A DNA stretch of 46,027 nt from Alphaproteobacteria bacterium (GCA_022425485.1 JAKMFL010000048.1:7501-53527); one strand, 5' to 3'; counted from the first letter of the stretch, positions 9,374 through 18,548 are shown. Notes: generated by a model not told the origin, from the letters alone. Made by a program: numbers and translations.

Positions 9374-10114
9374 ATGGCTGATAAGCGCTCAACCATTGAT
9401 GTTGAGGATATTGCGCGTTTTGATGCGCTGGCCGCTGAATGGTGGGACCCGCGCGGCGCAATGCGGCCCCTTCATCAATTTACCCCTGTGCGGGTAGATT
9501 ATTTGCTGAAATGTGCGCGGCGGGCTGGGTTACTGCAAGCATCCGGACGGCTTGATGATATTGAAATTCTAGATATTGGCTGTGGCGGCGGATTACTCGC
9601 AGAGCCAATGGCACGTCTAGGCGCAAAGGTCACTGGAATTGATGCCTCCGAAGGGGCGATTATGGCCGCAAAGGCGCATGCAGAGACGCAAAACCTAGAG
9701 ATTGACTATCGTTTGACAAGCTCAGAGGAAATGGCAGGAGAAGCAAAAAACCATGCCCGTTTTGACTTTATCTATGCATCAGAGGTTATCGAGCATGTTA
9801 CGGACAGGCCTGCCTTTATTGCGAGCATGGCCACGATGTTAAAACCAGATGGAATTGCCGCGATAACCACCATCAATAAAAGCTTGCCAGCGTTGCTGCT
9901 AGCTAAATTTGCGGCTGAATATGTTTTGCGTATTGTCCCTGCTGGCACGCATCAGTTTGACCAGTTTGTTTCTCCGCAAACCTTGCAGGAAGAATGTGCG
10001 GCAAGCGGCATTCTGATTGATGATGTTACAGGCTTCACCCCTGACCTTAAAGGGGGGTTTAAATTCGCCGCCGTCACAGCGATTAATTATGGGGTATCTG
10101 GCCAGCTTATTTAG
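9374..10114 (+). CDS. ubiG: Ubiquinone biosynthesis O-methyltransferase
   Basis: UbiG performs both O-methylations in ubiquinone synthesis. The family signature FDALAAEWWDPRGAMRPLHQ is present near the N-terminus, followed by the SAM motif LDIGCGGGLLAEPMARLGA, ASEVIEHV, and the C-terminal THQFDQFVSP. The ATG at 9374 sits behind an A/G-rich stretch (AGAAAAGAAAAAA), giving 246 residues; a GTG 13 codons earlier (9335) is the alternative. The divergent lysC-ubiG arrangement is common in alphaproteobacteria. The stop codon lies inside a 14-bp tandem duplication. Confidence 0.95.
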   Translation: MADKRSTIDVEDIARFDALAAEWWDPRGAMRPLHQFTPVRVDYLLKCARRAGLLQASGRLDDIEILDIGCGGGLLAEPMARLGAKVTGIDASEGAIMAAKAHAETQNLEIDYRLTSSEEMAGEAKNHARFDFIYASEVIEHVTDRPAFIASMATMLKPDGIAAITTINKSLPALLLAKFAAEYVLRIVPAGTHQFDQFVSPQTLQEECAASGILIDDVTGFTPDLKGGFKFAAVTAINYGVSGQLI

Positions 10115-10133
10115 GTCACCTTATTTAGGCCAA
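10106..10133. repeat. 14-bp tandem duplication across the ubiG stop codon
   Basis: CTTATTTAGGTCAC is followed by CTTATTTAGGCCAA (3 mismatches, in the last five bases). The ubiG TAG (10112-10114) is in the first copy. Confidence 0.75.
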
Positions 10134-10148
10134 GATAATAATGAGCTG

Positions 10149-10174
10149 GTTTAATGATCTTGTTTAATGATCTG
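10149..10174. repeat. 13-bp tandem duplication across the DUF1178 stop codon
   Basis: GTTTAATGATCTT is followed by GTTTAATGATCTG. The minus-strand stop codon of the DUF1178 gene (10164-10166) lies in the second copy. Together with the ubiG duplication, this fills nearly all of the short convergent spacer. Confidence 0.8.
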
Positions 10175-10721
10175 GCGGCAGGTCAGGTAGGGGCATAATT
10201 TCAACCCCCTCATCTAGCAACTCTTCGGTTTCCTCTTTTGTGCAGGTGCCGTAAATATTGGCTTCCTCTGCTTCGCCATAATGAATTTCACGCGCCTTTT
10301 CAGCAAAATTCGCACCAACATTTGTAAAATCTGTTTCGATGGTTTTGCGTAATTGCTGCACAGCATAACGAAGGGCAGAATGATACGCCGCCGCCGCTTG
10401 GCCAGAGGGCGCCCCTGCTTGCATAGCTGGGGCTGACGCTGGTGTTGGCGCTGGCACTTGTGTTGAGGCTAGGGCTGGTACTTGTGTTGGGGGGGTTGGC
10501 GTCTCTTCTGCACCCGCTAAGTTCGCCATATCAGCCTGCTGCCGCGCTTTGGTCTTAGGTGTGGAAAGATTAGGCGCGGCAAGCTGCTTTTCGACGTTCA
10601 CAGAACCACAATATGGACAGTCAATAAGCCCTTTTTTGCTTTGCAATAACACCGCATCTGAGCTTGCAAACCAGCCTTCGAATTCGTGCTCATTCTCACA
10701 AATAAGGGCAAATTTCTTCAT
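10164..10721 (-). CDS. DUF1178 protein
   Basis: The 185-residue protein starts MKKFALICENEHEFEGWF and has a CPYC pair (DCPYCGS), typical of DUF1178. These four cysteine/histidine-rich positions look like a small zinc-ribbon. A Pro/Ala/Thr-rich linker (about residues 60-115) separates it from a helical C-terminal half ending in an acidic tail. No function is established to my knowledge. ATG at 10721 is preferred over a TTG at 10745. It is convergent with ubiG and follows secA, a neighbourhood seen in other alphaproteobacteria. Confidence 0.85.
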   Translation of the reverse strand: MKKFALICENEHEFEGWFASSDAVLLQSKKGLIDCPYCGSVNVEKQLAAPNLSTPKTKARQQADMANLAGAEETPTPPTQVPALASTQVPAPTPASAPAMQAGAPSGQAAAAYHSALRYAVQQLRKTIETDFTNVGANFAEKAREIHYGEAEEANIYGTCTKEETEELLDEGVEIMPLPDLPPDH

Positions 10722-10757
10722 TTCTGTCGTTAGCCTTGTAGCCAAAGAGGCGCTAGA

Positions 10758-13361
10758 TTACGCCTTGCCATGACAATGTTTATATTTTCGCCCAGAGCCA
10801 CATGGACAAGGCGCGTTACGGGGTGTTTTTCCATCTGCTGGCATTGCCGCAGCAGCAGGGGCATCTGTTTGCGGCGCCTGCTGGGTTGGCGGGGCCATCT
10901 CCACATGCGATAGGGCCAGCGTAACGGTACGTCGCATTGAGCCAAGCATAGTTTCAAACATCGCAAAGGCTTCACGCTTATATTCGTTGAGCGGGTCTTT
11001 CTGGGCATAAGCACGCAGATTGATACCTTGGCGCAATTGTTCAAGCTGTAGCAGATGTTCCTTCCACTGCTGATCTAAAACTTGCAGCAGCAGGGATTTT
11101 TCGGCCATACGCATCAGGTCTGGGCCGAAACGCACGGCTTTTTCTGCCATGTAGCTATCTGACAAATTTTGCAACCGCTCGGTTATTTCTTCGTCAGCAA
11201 TGCCATCTTCCGCCACCCAATCCGCGCCGGGCACGTCCAGCCCTAACACCTGCTGCGAAGCTGATTGCAATTGTTCAGCATCCCATTGCTCAGCAAAACT
11301 GCCAGCGGGTATAGCGTCCGATACAATTTGATCAATCGTATCATAGCGCATTTCACGCACCGTTTCGCTGACATCTTGGTCATGCATAATTTCGCGCCGC
11401 TGGGCAAACACCACTTGGCGCTGATCATTCATCACATCATCATATTTCAGCAATTGTTTACGAATTTCAAAGTTATGCGCTTCCACCTTAGATTGGGCTT
11501 TTTCAACAGCTTTATTAATCCAAGGGTGAATAACCGCTTCGCCTTCTTCAAGGCCAAGCTTTTGCAGCATACCGTCTAGACGCTCGGAGCCAAAAATCCG
11601 CATCAGGTCATCTTCTAGGGATAAAAAGAATTTGGATGCGCCCGGGTCACCTTGCCGTCCAGTTCGCCCACGCAACTGGTTGTCGATGCGGCGGCTTTCA
11701 TGCCGCTCTGTTCCCATGACATATAAACCGCCAGCGGCCAGCGCTTTTTCTTTCAAGCCTTCGATTTCAGAAGCGATCTTGGCCGCTTTCTTATCATCAA
11801 TTTTGCCTTCAGCATTTGTTGCTTCTTCGGCGATACGCATTTCATAATTGCCGCCAAGCTGGATATCGGTTCCCCGCCCCGCCATGTTTGTGGCGATTGT
11901 AACAGCGCCGGGCACACCCGCTAGCGAGATAATTTTTGCCTCTTCTTCATGAAAGCGGGCATTTAGCACCTTATGCGCAATCTTACGCTGCGTTAACGCT
12001 GTCGATAACAGCTCAGACTTTTCAATACTGACCGTTCCGACCAACACAGGCTGGCCATTTTTCTGGCAATTTTCTATCTGGGAAATGACCGCTTCATCCC
12101 GCTCTTTGGAGGTTCGATAGACCTCATCGTCGGAATCGATTCTGGAAACAACGCGGTTGGTTGGAATGGCGGTAACTTCCAGCTTATAAATTTCTGAAAA
12201 CTCGCCCGCTTCGGTTAGTGCGGTGCCAGTCATACCCGCTAGCTTGTCATAAAGGCGGAAATAATTTTGATAGGTAACAGATGCAAGCGTCTGATTCTCT
12301 GCCTGTATTTCTACTTTTTCTTTGGCCTCAATCGCCTGATGCAGCCCGTCCGAATAGCGCCGCCCATCCATCGCGCGACCGGTAAATTCGTCAATAATAA
12401 CCACCTGCCCTTGGCGAACCATATAATGGGTGTCACGCTGAAATAACTTATGTGCACGCAAGGCCTGTGTCATGTGATGTAGCAAACTGACATTGGCAAT
12501 ATCATACAAGCTGCCGTCAGACATCAAGCCTGCATCCATCAATAATTGTTCTGCATGCTGAATACCGGCTTCGGTAAAGGTCACAGAACGGGTCTTTTCA
12601 TCTAATTCATAATCTTCCTCGGCCAGCGCACCAATCTGCCCATTGACACTGGTGTACAGCTCAACAGAAGTTTCCGCAGGCCCAGAAATAATGAGGGGCG
12701 TTCTGGCTTCATCAATAAGGATAGAATCAACCTCATCAACAATCGCAAAATGATGGTCACGCTGCACCATATCTTCGAGTGAAAACTTCAGATTATCCCG
12801 CAGATAGTCAAAGCCAAACTCATTATTCGTGCCGTAGGTAACATCGCAACGATAGGCCTTGCGGCGCTCATCATCATCTAAACCAGAGACGATACATCCG
12901 ACAGTTAGCCCTAAAAATTCATAGATTTGCCCCATCCAGCCAGCATCTCGGCTAGCGAGATAGTCATTAACGGTTACCACATGCACGCCCTTGCCAGATA
13001 ACGCGTTCAGGTAAACCGCCAATGTGGCGACCAGCGTTTTACCCTCACCTGTTTTCATTTCAGCGATGCCGCCTTGATGCAGCACCAAACCGCCTATCAT
13101 CTGCACATCAAAATGGCGCTGGCCAAGGGTGCGGCGTGCCGCTTCACGAACCGTTGCAAAGGCTTCTGGCAGAAGCTTATCTTCGCTCTCGCCTGCCTGT
13201 AAGCGCTCGCGAAAAATATTGGTCATATTTTTGAGCGCATCATCGCTTAACGCGGTAAATTCAGCCTCACAGGCATTTACCCCTTCGATTTGTGCTTCAA
13301 GCCTTTTGATCTCGCGGCTATTTGAATCCCCAAACAGGCTCTTAGCTAATCCTGAAAACAT
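10758..13361 (-). CDS. secA: Preprotein translocase ATPase SecA
   Basis: SecA drives Sec-dependent export through SecYEG. At 867 residues it has the usual length. Walker A MKTGEGKT is at 102-109, [19 protein letters not shown] follows, and [19 protein letters not shown] and other helicase motifs are present. The C-terminus ends with the zinc-binding SecB/ribosome-contact tail [18 protein letters not shown] (850-867). The start ATG has AAGGAAGA directly upstream. A 17-base palindrome lies 39-55 bases ahead of the start codon. Confidence 0.98.
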   Translation of the reverse strand: MFSGLAKSLFGDSNSREIKRLEAQIEGVNACEAEFTALSDDALKNMTNIFRERLQAGESEDKLLPEAFATVREAARRTLGQRHFDVQMIGGLVLHQGGIAEMKTGEGKTLVATLAVYLNALSGKGVHVVTVNDYLASRDAGWMGQIYEFLGLTVGCIVSGLDDDERRKAYRCDVTYGTNNEFGFDYLRDNLKFSLEDMVQRDHHFAIVDEVDSILIDEARTPLIISGPAETSVELYTSVNGQIGALAEEDYELDEKTRSVTFTEAGIQHAEQLLMDAGLMSDGSLYDIANVSLLHHMTQALRAHKLFQRDTHYMVRQGQVVIIDEFTGRAMDGRRYSDGLHQAIEAKEKVEIQAENQTLASVTYQNYFRLYDKLAGMTGTALTEAGEFSEIYKLEVTAIPTNRVVSRIDSDDEVYRTSKERDEAVISQIENCQKNGQPVLVGTVSIEKSELLSTALTQRKIAHKVLNARFHEEEAKIISLAGVPGAVTIATNMAGRGTDIQLGGNYEMRIAEEATNAEGKIDDKKAAKIASEIEGLKEKALAAGGLYVMGTERHESRRIDNQLRGRTGRQGDPGASKFFLSLEDDLMRIFGSERLDGMLQKLGLEEGEAVIHPWINKAVEKAQSKVEAHNFEIRKQLLKYDDVMNDQRQVVFAQRREIMHDQDVSETVREMRYDTIDQIVSDAIPAGSFAEQWDAEQLQSASQQVLGLDVPGADWVAEDGIADEEITERLQNLSDSYMAEKAVRFGPDLMRMAEKSLLLQVLDQQWKEHLLQLEQLRQGINLRAYAQKDPLNEYKREAFAMFETMLGSMRRTVTLALSHVEMAPPTQQAPQTDAPAAAAMPADGKTPRNAPCPCGSGRKYKHCHGKA

Positions 13362-13755
13362 CTTCTTCCTTCCCTTGCTCTTACACCTTCCAAGAGCAGC
13401 GCTGATATTATCAGCGTTTTATCCTACGCACGCCTGTTGAAAAGCTACCCCTTGCAGATAGGCATTCGCCTAGCTTTTGTCAAATAAAAGCAAGGCTGAA
13501 AAAGGGAAGGCTGGAGCGGTGCGGGCAGAAAAATCCTCTAAACAGACGCCATGTCCGAAAATAGATGGAGGCCATGCCTTGCGTTTAGGTAAAAAAACCC
13601 GCCAGCCCTTATTGCTGTAAGCAGCGTGGATATGCTAGCAACAAGGGGTATTATAATAGCGGTGATGGCACCGCATTAAACCCATAGATAGTTTGTTTTT
13701 GACGGCATTATTTTCCAAGCCAGACATGAAGAGACCTTATCTGAAAGAGGACGAT
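13362..13755. other. Divergent spacer secA / parvulin, no gene seen
   Basis: I found no credible reading frame here: the longest candidates are under 35 codons with no ribosome binding site. It must hold the promoters of secA and the parvulin gene. A TATAAT hexamer lies at 13652-13657 on the plus strand but without a convincing -35 box at the right distance. A perfect palindrome lies at 13400-13416. Confidence 0.6.
13400..13416. promoter_or_regulatory. 17-base palindrome upstream of secA
   Basis: CGCTGATA-T-TATCAGCG has perfect 8-bp arms around a single centre base, 39 bases ahead of the secA start. No gene ends nearby on the plus strand, so a plus-strand terminator is unlikely. An operator for a dimeric regulator, or a leader hairpin of secA, is more plausible. 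Confidence 0.4.
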
Positions 13756-14631
13756 ATGAAATTCCTATCTTTAAGAAAAACGGCCCTAACGTTTTTACCT
13801 GCATTACTCATTGCTGGTGGGCTGGTTTTTACAAGCCCGAGCAAACCTGTTTTTGCACAGGAACGCATTCTGGTTGCGAAATTAAATGGGGAAGCGATTT
13901 ATCTAGATGAGGTGATGCGTCTGGTCGAAAAACTGCCAGCAGAAGTGCGCCAACAGCCTCTGGAAACCTATTTCGACCGGCTGGTAGATGATATTGTGGA
14001 TTCACGGCTCGCAGCAGCGGCCGGAAATGAAGATGGCCTGACCGAAGATGCCGAAGTTGTTGAACAGATGAGTATTGCTGCCCAGCGCGTGTTAGCGGAA
14101 GCTTGGATAAATAATGAGTTGCGGAAATCTGTCTCAGATGAAGCGGTGCGCCAAGCTTATGATACCTTTGTTGCGGATGAGCAATCCCGCCATGAAGTGC
14201 GCGCACGCCACATTCTGGTTAAGGAGAAAGCAGAAGCAGAGGCTGTGATTACAGAGCTAAAAGGCGGCGCAGATTTCGCCGAGCTTGCGAAAACAAAATC
14301 AACCGGCCCAAGTGGGCCAAATGGCGGCGATTTAGGCTATTTCCCGCGCGGGGCCATGGTGCCAGCTTTTGAAATGGCGGCATTTGATCTAGAGGCAGGT
14401 AGCTTTACACAAGCACCCGTTCAAACGCAGTTTGGCTGGCATATCATCCTTGTTGAAGATAAGCGTGTTGCCGATGCGCCAACCATTGAAGCGCTGGCCC
14501 CGCAACTGCGCCAAAATCTGATTTCCCAGAATCTAGGCCGCTTGCTAGATAGCTTGCGCGTGGATGCTAAGCTAGAACGCCGCACCTTTGCCGATATCCG
14601 GCTAGAAGCCCAAGCCGCGTCAACACAATAG
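13756..14631 (+). CDS. Exported parvulin-type peptidyl-prolyl isomerase
   Basis: The mature protein should fold or escort periplasmic and outer-membrane proteins. A signal peptide is visible (MKFLSLRKTALTFLPALLIA, cleavage near VFAQ-ER). A helical N-domain follows, then a rotamase/parvulin domain (VRARHILVKEKAEAEAV, FAELAKTKSTGPSGPNGGDL, GYFPRGAMVPAFE, QTQFGWHIILVED) and a helical C-terminus. The ATG at 13756 was chosen because AAAGAGG lies 5 bases upstream and it begins the signal peptide. It is divergent from secA, the exporter it probably depends on, and sits directly before argJ. Confidence 0.92.
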   Translation: MKFLSLRKTALTFLPALLIAGGLVFTSPSKPVFAQERILVAKLNGEAIYLDEVMRLVEKLPAEVRQQPLETYFDRLVDDIVDSRLAAAAGNEDGLTEDAEVVEQMSIAAQRVLAEAWINNELRKSVSDEAVRQAYDTFVADEQSRHEVRARHILVKEKAEAEAVITELKGGADFAELAKTKSTGPSGPNGGDLGYFPRGAMVPAFEMAAFDLEAGSFTQAPVQTQFGWHIILVEDKRVADAPTIEALAPQLRQNLISQNLGRLLDSLRVDAKLERRTFADIRLEAQAASTQ

Positions 14632-14634
14632 AGC

Positions 14635-15876
14635 ATGGATGTGCTGATGGCTGAACTTTCTCCTCTCGCGCCGAGTAGCTTTCCTGTGATGCCGCAGATA
14701 AGCGGCCTGTCCTTTAGCACAGCGGCCACAGCTATGAAGTATCAGGGGCGTGACGATCTTATGCTGATGCTAGCAGATGAGGGCGCTGTCTTTGCGGGAT
14801 GTTTTACGACCAGCAAAACAGCGTCTGCACCTGTGCATCTCTCGCGCCGTGGTATTGCCAGCGGGGCGGCCCGCGCGGTGATTACCAATGCGGGCAATGC
14901 AAATGCGTTTACCGGCATACGGGGCGAGCAGGCTATCATGGCTTACCGGGATGTATTTGCTGGCGCGCTAAACATTGCGCCGGAGGGTCTGCTTATTGCC
15001 TCTACTGGCGTTATAGGAGAGGTGTTGGAGGCAGATTTTATCCTGAAAATGAAGGATAAAATACTCGGCCAGCTTGGGCAAAGCAGCTGGCAAGAGGCAG
15101 GCGAAGCTATTCGCACCACAGATACCTTTGCCAAAGGTGCAACAACCAAAGTGACCCTCTCTGGCCAAACCGTTACCATCAATGGCATTGCCAAAGGTTC
15201 TGGTATGATTGCGCCAGATATGGCGACGATGCTGGCCTATCTCGGCACAGACGCAGCTATCTCTCAAAATTGTTTGCAAACCCTGCTAAGCAGGGCAAGT
15301 GACAAGAGTTTCAATGCCATTACCGTTGATAGCGACACTTCTACATCTGATAGTGTTTATCTGGTAGCCACTGGACATGCCAATATCCCGCAAATAACCG
15401 ACCCAGATAGTAGTGAGGCAGCGGCCTTTTTTGATGGGCTGCTAGCCGTGATGACAGATTTAGCCCAGCAGATTGTGCGCGATGGGGAAGGGGCGCAAAA
15501 ATTTGTAACCATAAATGTGACGGGCGCAAAAGACCCTTCGGAGGCAAAAAAAATTGGCTTAGCGGTAGCTAACTCGCCGCTGGTTAAAACCGCTATTGCT
15601 GGCGAGGATGCGAATTGGGGCCGAATTGTAATGGCGGTTGGTAAATCTGGAGCAGAAGCAGATCGCGATAAATTGCAAATTAAAATAGGCGGCTATCTGG
15701 TAGCTGAAAATGGGGCGGCTGTGGACGCGTTTGATGAGCGCCCTATTGCCCTACATATGCAAGGCCAAGAGATAGAAATCAGCATCGATATCGGCCTCGG
15801 CAGCGGCACAGCAACCATCTGGACATGCGATTTAACGCATGGCTATATCACTATCAATGGCGACTATAGAAGCTAA
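14635..15876 (+). CDS. argJ: Bifunctional ornithine acetyltransferase / N-acetylglutamate synthase
   Basis: ArgJ recycles the acetyl group in arginine synthesis, transferring it from N-acetylornithine to glutamate. The 413-residue precursor self-cleaves before a catalytic threonine. The site is visible in KGSGMIAPDMATML, between A197 and T198. The C-terminal subunit ends with the typical DLTHGYITINGDYRS, and ANWGRIVMAVGKSG is present. It begins 3 bases after the parvulin stop; an ATG four codons later (14647) is an alternative start. The argJ-mutT order is common in alphaproteobacteria. Confidence 0.96.
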   Translation: MDVLMAELSPLAPSSFPVMPQISGLSFSTAATAMKYQGRDDLMLMLADEGAVFAGCFTTSKTASAPVHLSRRGIASGAARAVITNAGNANAFTGIRGEQAIMAYRDVFAGALNIAPEGLLIASTGVIGEVLEADFILKMKDKILGQLGQSSWQEAGEAIRTTDTFAKGATTKVTLSGQTVTINGIAKGSGMIAPDMATMLAYLGTDAAISQNCLQTLLSRASDKSFNAITVDSDTSTSDSVYLVATGHANIPQITDPDSSEAAAFFDGLLAVMTDLAQQIVRDGEGAQKFVTINVTGAKDPSEAKKIGLAVANSPLVKTAIAGEDANWGRIVMAVGKSGAEADRDKLQIKIGGYLVAENGAAVDAFDERPIALHMQGQEIEISIDIGLGSGTATIWTCDLTHGYITINGDYRS

Positions 15877-16312
15877 AACAAAGAGAGCGCGTACCCTTTT
15901 GTCTGATAAACCCACCCTTGTCGTGCCCGCTATCGCGCTGGTAGATAAAGATAGCCGTATATTGCTGGCCCAGCGCCCAGAGGGCAAAGAATTTGCAGGC
16001 TATTGGGAATTTCCGGGCGGGAAAATTGAGCAAGGGGAAACCCCAGAAGCAGCGCTAATTAGAGAGATTAGAGAAGAGCTAGGGGTGGAGACAAAAGATA
16101 GCTGTCTAGCGCCCATTAGCTTTGCCTCTCATGCTTATGAAAACTTCCATCTGATCTTGTTGTTATATATCTGCAGACGCTGGCAAAATGCACCAGAATC
16201 TCTAGAAGGGGGGCAGCTAGCATGGGTGCGCCCTCAGCGTCTTCGCGACTATGAGATGCCCCCTGCCAATGTTGAGTTTATAGCTGTCTTGCAGGATTTA
16301 CTCCTCCCCTGA
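15839..16312 (+). CDS. mutT: Nudix hydrolase, MutT-type 8-oxo-dGTP diphosphatase
   Basis: A complete Nudix box is visible (GKIEQGETPEAALIREIREE, then LGV), matching GX5EX7REUXEEXGU. Upstream are AIALVDKDSRILLAQRPEGK and the WEFPGG motif of the MutT subgroup that cleans oxidised dGTP from the nucleotide pool. Length is 157 residues or 151 if the ATG at 15857 is used. Either start overlaps the end of argJ, indicating coupling. Its 3' end overlaps the convergent methyltransferase gene by about 15 bases. Confidence 0.9.
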   Translation: MAISLSMATIEAKTKRARTLLSDKPTLVVPAIALVDKDSRILLAQRPEGKEFAGYWEFPGGKIEQGETPEAALIREIREELGVETKDSCLAPISFASHAYENFHLILLLYICRRWQNAPESLEGGQLAWVRPQRLRDYEMPPANVEFIAVLQDLLLP

Positions 16313-17245
16313 AACCTCGCTAGCTCTGTCACTGGAGCCCGCAAAAGCAGCATCGAAAGAAGTGTTTGCGCTGCCCCTGGCAAGGGGGCGTGGCTGGCTT
16401 GCATCAGGCGCCCAACCGGTTAGGGTTATCAGCTCAATACTAGCGGTTATCTGGCCATCTTCATTGGTGAATCTATCCTGATAAATTTCTGCTGCGCGCA
16501 TAAAAATCTGGCGGCGTGTGAAATGTGGCACTCTGCCAAATAATGCGTTCTGGCCGCCCATGCCGCGAATATCCGCCATAAGTTTAAACATATCTGGATA
16601 GGTGATGGTCAGCAATTCTGCATCGGCAACAGGCAAGGCAAAGCCAGCACGTTGTAATAGCCCGCCCATATCACGAATATCGGCCATCGGCATACAGCGC
16701 GGACTTACCCCGCCCGATATTTCACTCTCTGCTTCACTGAGGCAGGCGCGCAATTCGTGCAAACTTCGCCCCCCCAATAGATTAACACAAGCCAAACCGT
16801 CAGGCCGCAAGGCAAGCCGCATTTGTGCAAGCAGGCCCGGCAAATCATTCATCCAATGCAGATAGAGAGCTGAGAGCACCAGATCACAACTTTGCGGGGC
16901 AACTGGCAAATGTTCGCCCTCACAAAGTACGCTCTCAACAGCCTTCGCGTTCGCAGGCACAAATTGTGCCGCTAAATTTAAAAAGGCAGCACTATGATCG
17001 CTTATGGTTAAATGATAGGGCGCTTTGGGCGCAAGCACCTCTTGTAAAGCGCGGCTGACCTGACCCGTATGGCAGCCAAAATCCAGAATATCGATGAAAT
17101 CGCGCCGGACGATTTGCAAGCGTTCAGCTAGCCTTTCTGCGGCTAATTTTTTCAGAAATTCAAACTCGCCAAAGCTTGCCGCCGCCCTATCTCTTTGGGC
17201 AATCCAAGCTTGATGATTGAAAATCTGGGGCGTTTGTTCTGGCAT
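16298..17245 (-). CDS. SAM-dependent methyltransferase, NDUFAF5/BioC-like
   Basis: The 315-residue protein begins IFNHQAWIAQRDRAAASFGE, has a SAM-binding motif ILDFGCHTGQVS, LYLHWMNDLPG, and GGVSPRCMPMADIRDMG with LLQRAGFALPV. That set matches the alphaproteobacterial relatives of mitochondrial NDUFAF5, a complex I assembly factor that hydroxylates an arginine of the NDUFS7 subunit. It also resembles BioC (malonyl-ACP methyltransferase), but there is no biotin gene nearby, so the first is favoured. The last 35 residues are a Ser/Ala-rich tail. It is divergent from comF, a pairing frequent in this class. Confidence 0.82.
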   Translation of the reverse strand: MPEQTPQIFNHQAWIAQRDRAAASFGEFEFLKKLAAERLAERLQIVRRDFIDILDFGCHTGQVSRALQEVLAPKAPYHLTISDHSAAFLNLAAQFVPANAKAVESVLCEGEHLPVAPQSCDLVLSALYLHWMNDLPGLLAQMRLALRPDGLACVNLLGGRSLHELRACLSEAESEISGGVSPRCMPMADIRDMGGLLQRAGFALPVADAELLTITYPDMFKLMADIRGMGGQNALFGRVPHFTRRQIFMRAAEIYQDRFTNEDGQITASIELITLTGWAPDASQPRPLARGSANTSFDAAFAGSSDRASEVSGEE

Positions 17246-17364
17246 CTAAATCCCTTTTTGCGTTGCGGCAGCCATTTTCGCAAGTGTTATGCGTTTACTT
17301 TTCGAGATGGTCTTAACGTTTAATTTACCAGACCAGATATAGAATGATGCGCAGGAGAATACAA

Positions 17365-17409
17365 ATGCCTGTCCTATTCCAAAATCTATGGCCCCGAAAT
17401 CTGGGGCCC
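17365..17409 (+). pseudogene. Possible original start of comF, cut by TGA
   Basis: An ATG at 17365 with AGGAG eight bases upstream opens the same frame as comF. It reads 15 codons (MPVLFQNLWPRNLGP) and hits a TGA at 17410-17412. After that stop the frame stays open through the usual ComF leader LNQLFSLVLPQTCPLC. The TGA lies in the second unit of a 15-base tandem array and stands where the first unit has CGA, so a C-to-T change in an arginine codon is a simple explanation. Confidence 0.5.
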
Positions 17410-17436
17410 TGAAATAAGTGGCCCCCGAATCTATGG
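17382..17436. repeat. 15-bp tandem array (about 3.7 copies) ahead of comF
   Basis: The units are AAATCTATGGCCCCG, AAATCTGGGGCCCTG, AAATAAGTGGCCCCC and the partial GAATCTATGG. Being 15 bases long they preserve the comF frame and would encode WPRNL, GP-stop-NK and WPPNL. The unit resembles that of the array upstream of lysS (35421-35465). Confidence 0.8.
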
Positions 17437-17469
17437 TTACCTAAACTTAACCAGCTTTTCAGTCTTGTC

Positions 17470-18153
17470 TTGCCGCAGACCTGTCCACTTTGCCAGTCAT
17501 TTGTGAAAGGTACGGGGCTTTGCCCAAATTGCTGGCAAGAATTGCGCCCTATCAGTGCGCCCCATTTTCAGGCTTGCGGACGCCCGCTTGCCTATGCAGT
17601 CTTGCATAGCGTATGCGCGCCCTGCTTGATAAACCCCTTTAATGCCAGCCCAATTCGCAGCAGCTATTGCTATGATGAGGCATCTAAAGGCCTCATACTG
17701 CCCTTTAAACACGCAGATAGGCTGGATATCGCCCCGACAATGGCGACGATGATGGCTCCTCATTTTAAAGCGCTCGCTGCAGAAGCTGACCTCGTGATAC
17801 CTGTACCGTTGCATCGAACCCGCTTTTTAAAGCGCCGATATAATCAGTCTGCCGAACTCGCACGCTGGCTTGTTATGCAAACCAAAATAGAAATAGATTT
17901 CGCCCCGCATTTTTTGGTGCGGGTAAAAGCCACCCCGTCTATGGCAGGCCTGTCAAAAGATAAGCGTGAGCATAATGTGCGCCACGCCTTTCGCCTTGCC
18001 GCCCCCGCGAGCAAACCTCTTATAGCAGATAAACATATCCTGCTTGTTGATGATGTGATGACCACTGGGGCTACGATAAATAGCTGTGCGCAAACATTGC
18101 TGGCAGCCGGGGCAGGCAGTGTATCTGCGCTGGTGTTTGCGCGGGTTGTCTAG
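17470..18153 (+). CDS. comF: ComF family phosphoribosyltransferase-like protein
   Basis: The protein has N-terminal zinc-ribbon cysteine pairs (CPLC, CPNC, and CAPC), then a phosphoribosyltransferase fold with IPVPLHRTRFLKRRYNQS and the PRPP loop ILLVDDVMTTGAT. ComF proteins relate to DNA uptake and single-strand DNA processing in competent species; in most proteobacteria the role is unproven. The start is unclear. TTG at 17470 is the first usable start codon after an in-frame TGA at 17410, but it lacks a Shine-Dalgarno sequence and removes part of the normal leader (LFSLVLP). The glutaredoxin gene follows on the same strand. Confidence 0.8.
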   Translation: MPQTCPLCQSFVKGTGLCPNCWQELRPISAPHFQACGRPLAYAVLHSVCAPCLINPFNASPIRSSYCYDEASKGLILPFKHADRLDIAPTMATMMAPHFKALAAEADLVIPVPLHRTRFLKRRYNQSAELARWLVMQTKIEIDFAPHFLVRVKATPSMAGLSKDKREHNVRHAFRLAAPASKPLIADKHILLVDDVMTTGATINSCAQTLLAAGAGSVSALVFARVV

Positions 18154-18267
18154 AAACGGCCTGCAAAAAACCCTTCTAAAAAAACTAGCAAAAGCCCCCC
18201 TCTTGTTTTCCCTGCGCCGGCTGTCCATATCAGATATAGAAATAAGATACAGGATAAAGGTTTTGCC

Positions 18268-18540
18268 ATGACCAGCCCGCAAATTGATATCTATACCAGC
18301 ATGTTTTGTAGCTATTGTGCGCTCGCAAAGCGGCTGCTGAAATCACGCGGCGTCAGCTTCAATGAGATTGACGTTAGCGACAGTAAAGACCGGTGCTCAG
18401 AAATGCTGGCCCGTGCTGAAGGTCGTCGCACTGTGCCACAAATTTTCATTGATGATATCGGCATTGGCGGCTATGACGAGCTCTATAGCTTGGAAAAAAA
18501 AGGTACGCTTGATACATTGCTGGCTGGATCAGAACAATAG
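18268..18540 (+). CDS. grxC: Glutaredoxin (GrxC type)
   Basis: The 90-residue protein has a CxxC active site written CSYC (C14, C17), the TVPQIFIDD cis-proline loop, and GGYDEL, which binds glutathione. It would reduce disulfides and mixed glutathione disulfides in the cytoplasm. The common dithiol motif is CPYC; the Ser in second position is less usual but retains both cysteines. It sits between comF and a nitrilase-family gene, an order found in many alphaproteobacteria. Confidence 0.94.
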   Translation: MTSPQIDIYTSMFCSYCALAKRLLKSRGVSFNEIDVSDSKDRCSEMLARAEGRRTVPQIFIDDIGIGGYDELYSLEKKGTLDTLLAGSEQ

Positions 18541-18548
18541 TAAAACAA

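Noticed and set aside
13551-13600. Very short frames in the secA / parvulin spacer
   Set aside because: All are under about 35 codons, lack a ribosome binding site, and do not resemble SecM or another arrest peptide.
17410-17412. TGA in comF as selenocysteine
   Set aside because: ComF is not a selenoprotein family, there is no Cys at this place in homologues, and the array comparison points to CGA to TGA. TGA ends other genes here (mutT, rodZ-like).
17382-17436. CRISPR-like array
   Set aside because: Units are contiguous 15-mers without spacers and diverge from each other; no cas genes are nearby. The same holds for the other short arrays.
17470-18540. comF-glutaredoxin region as part of a defence or competence island
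   Set aside because: The order methyltransferase-comF-grx-nitrilase is an ordinary conserved alphaproteobacterial neighbourhood.
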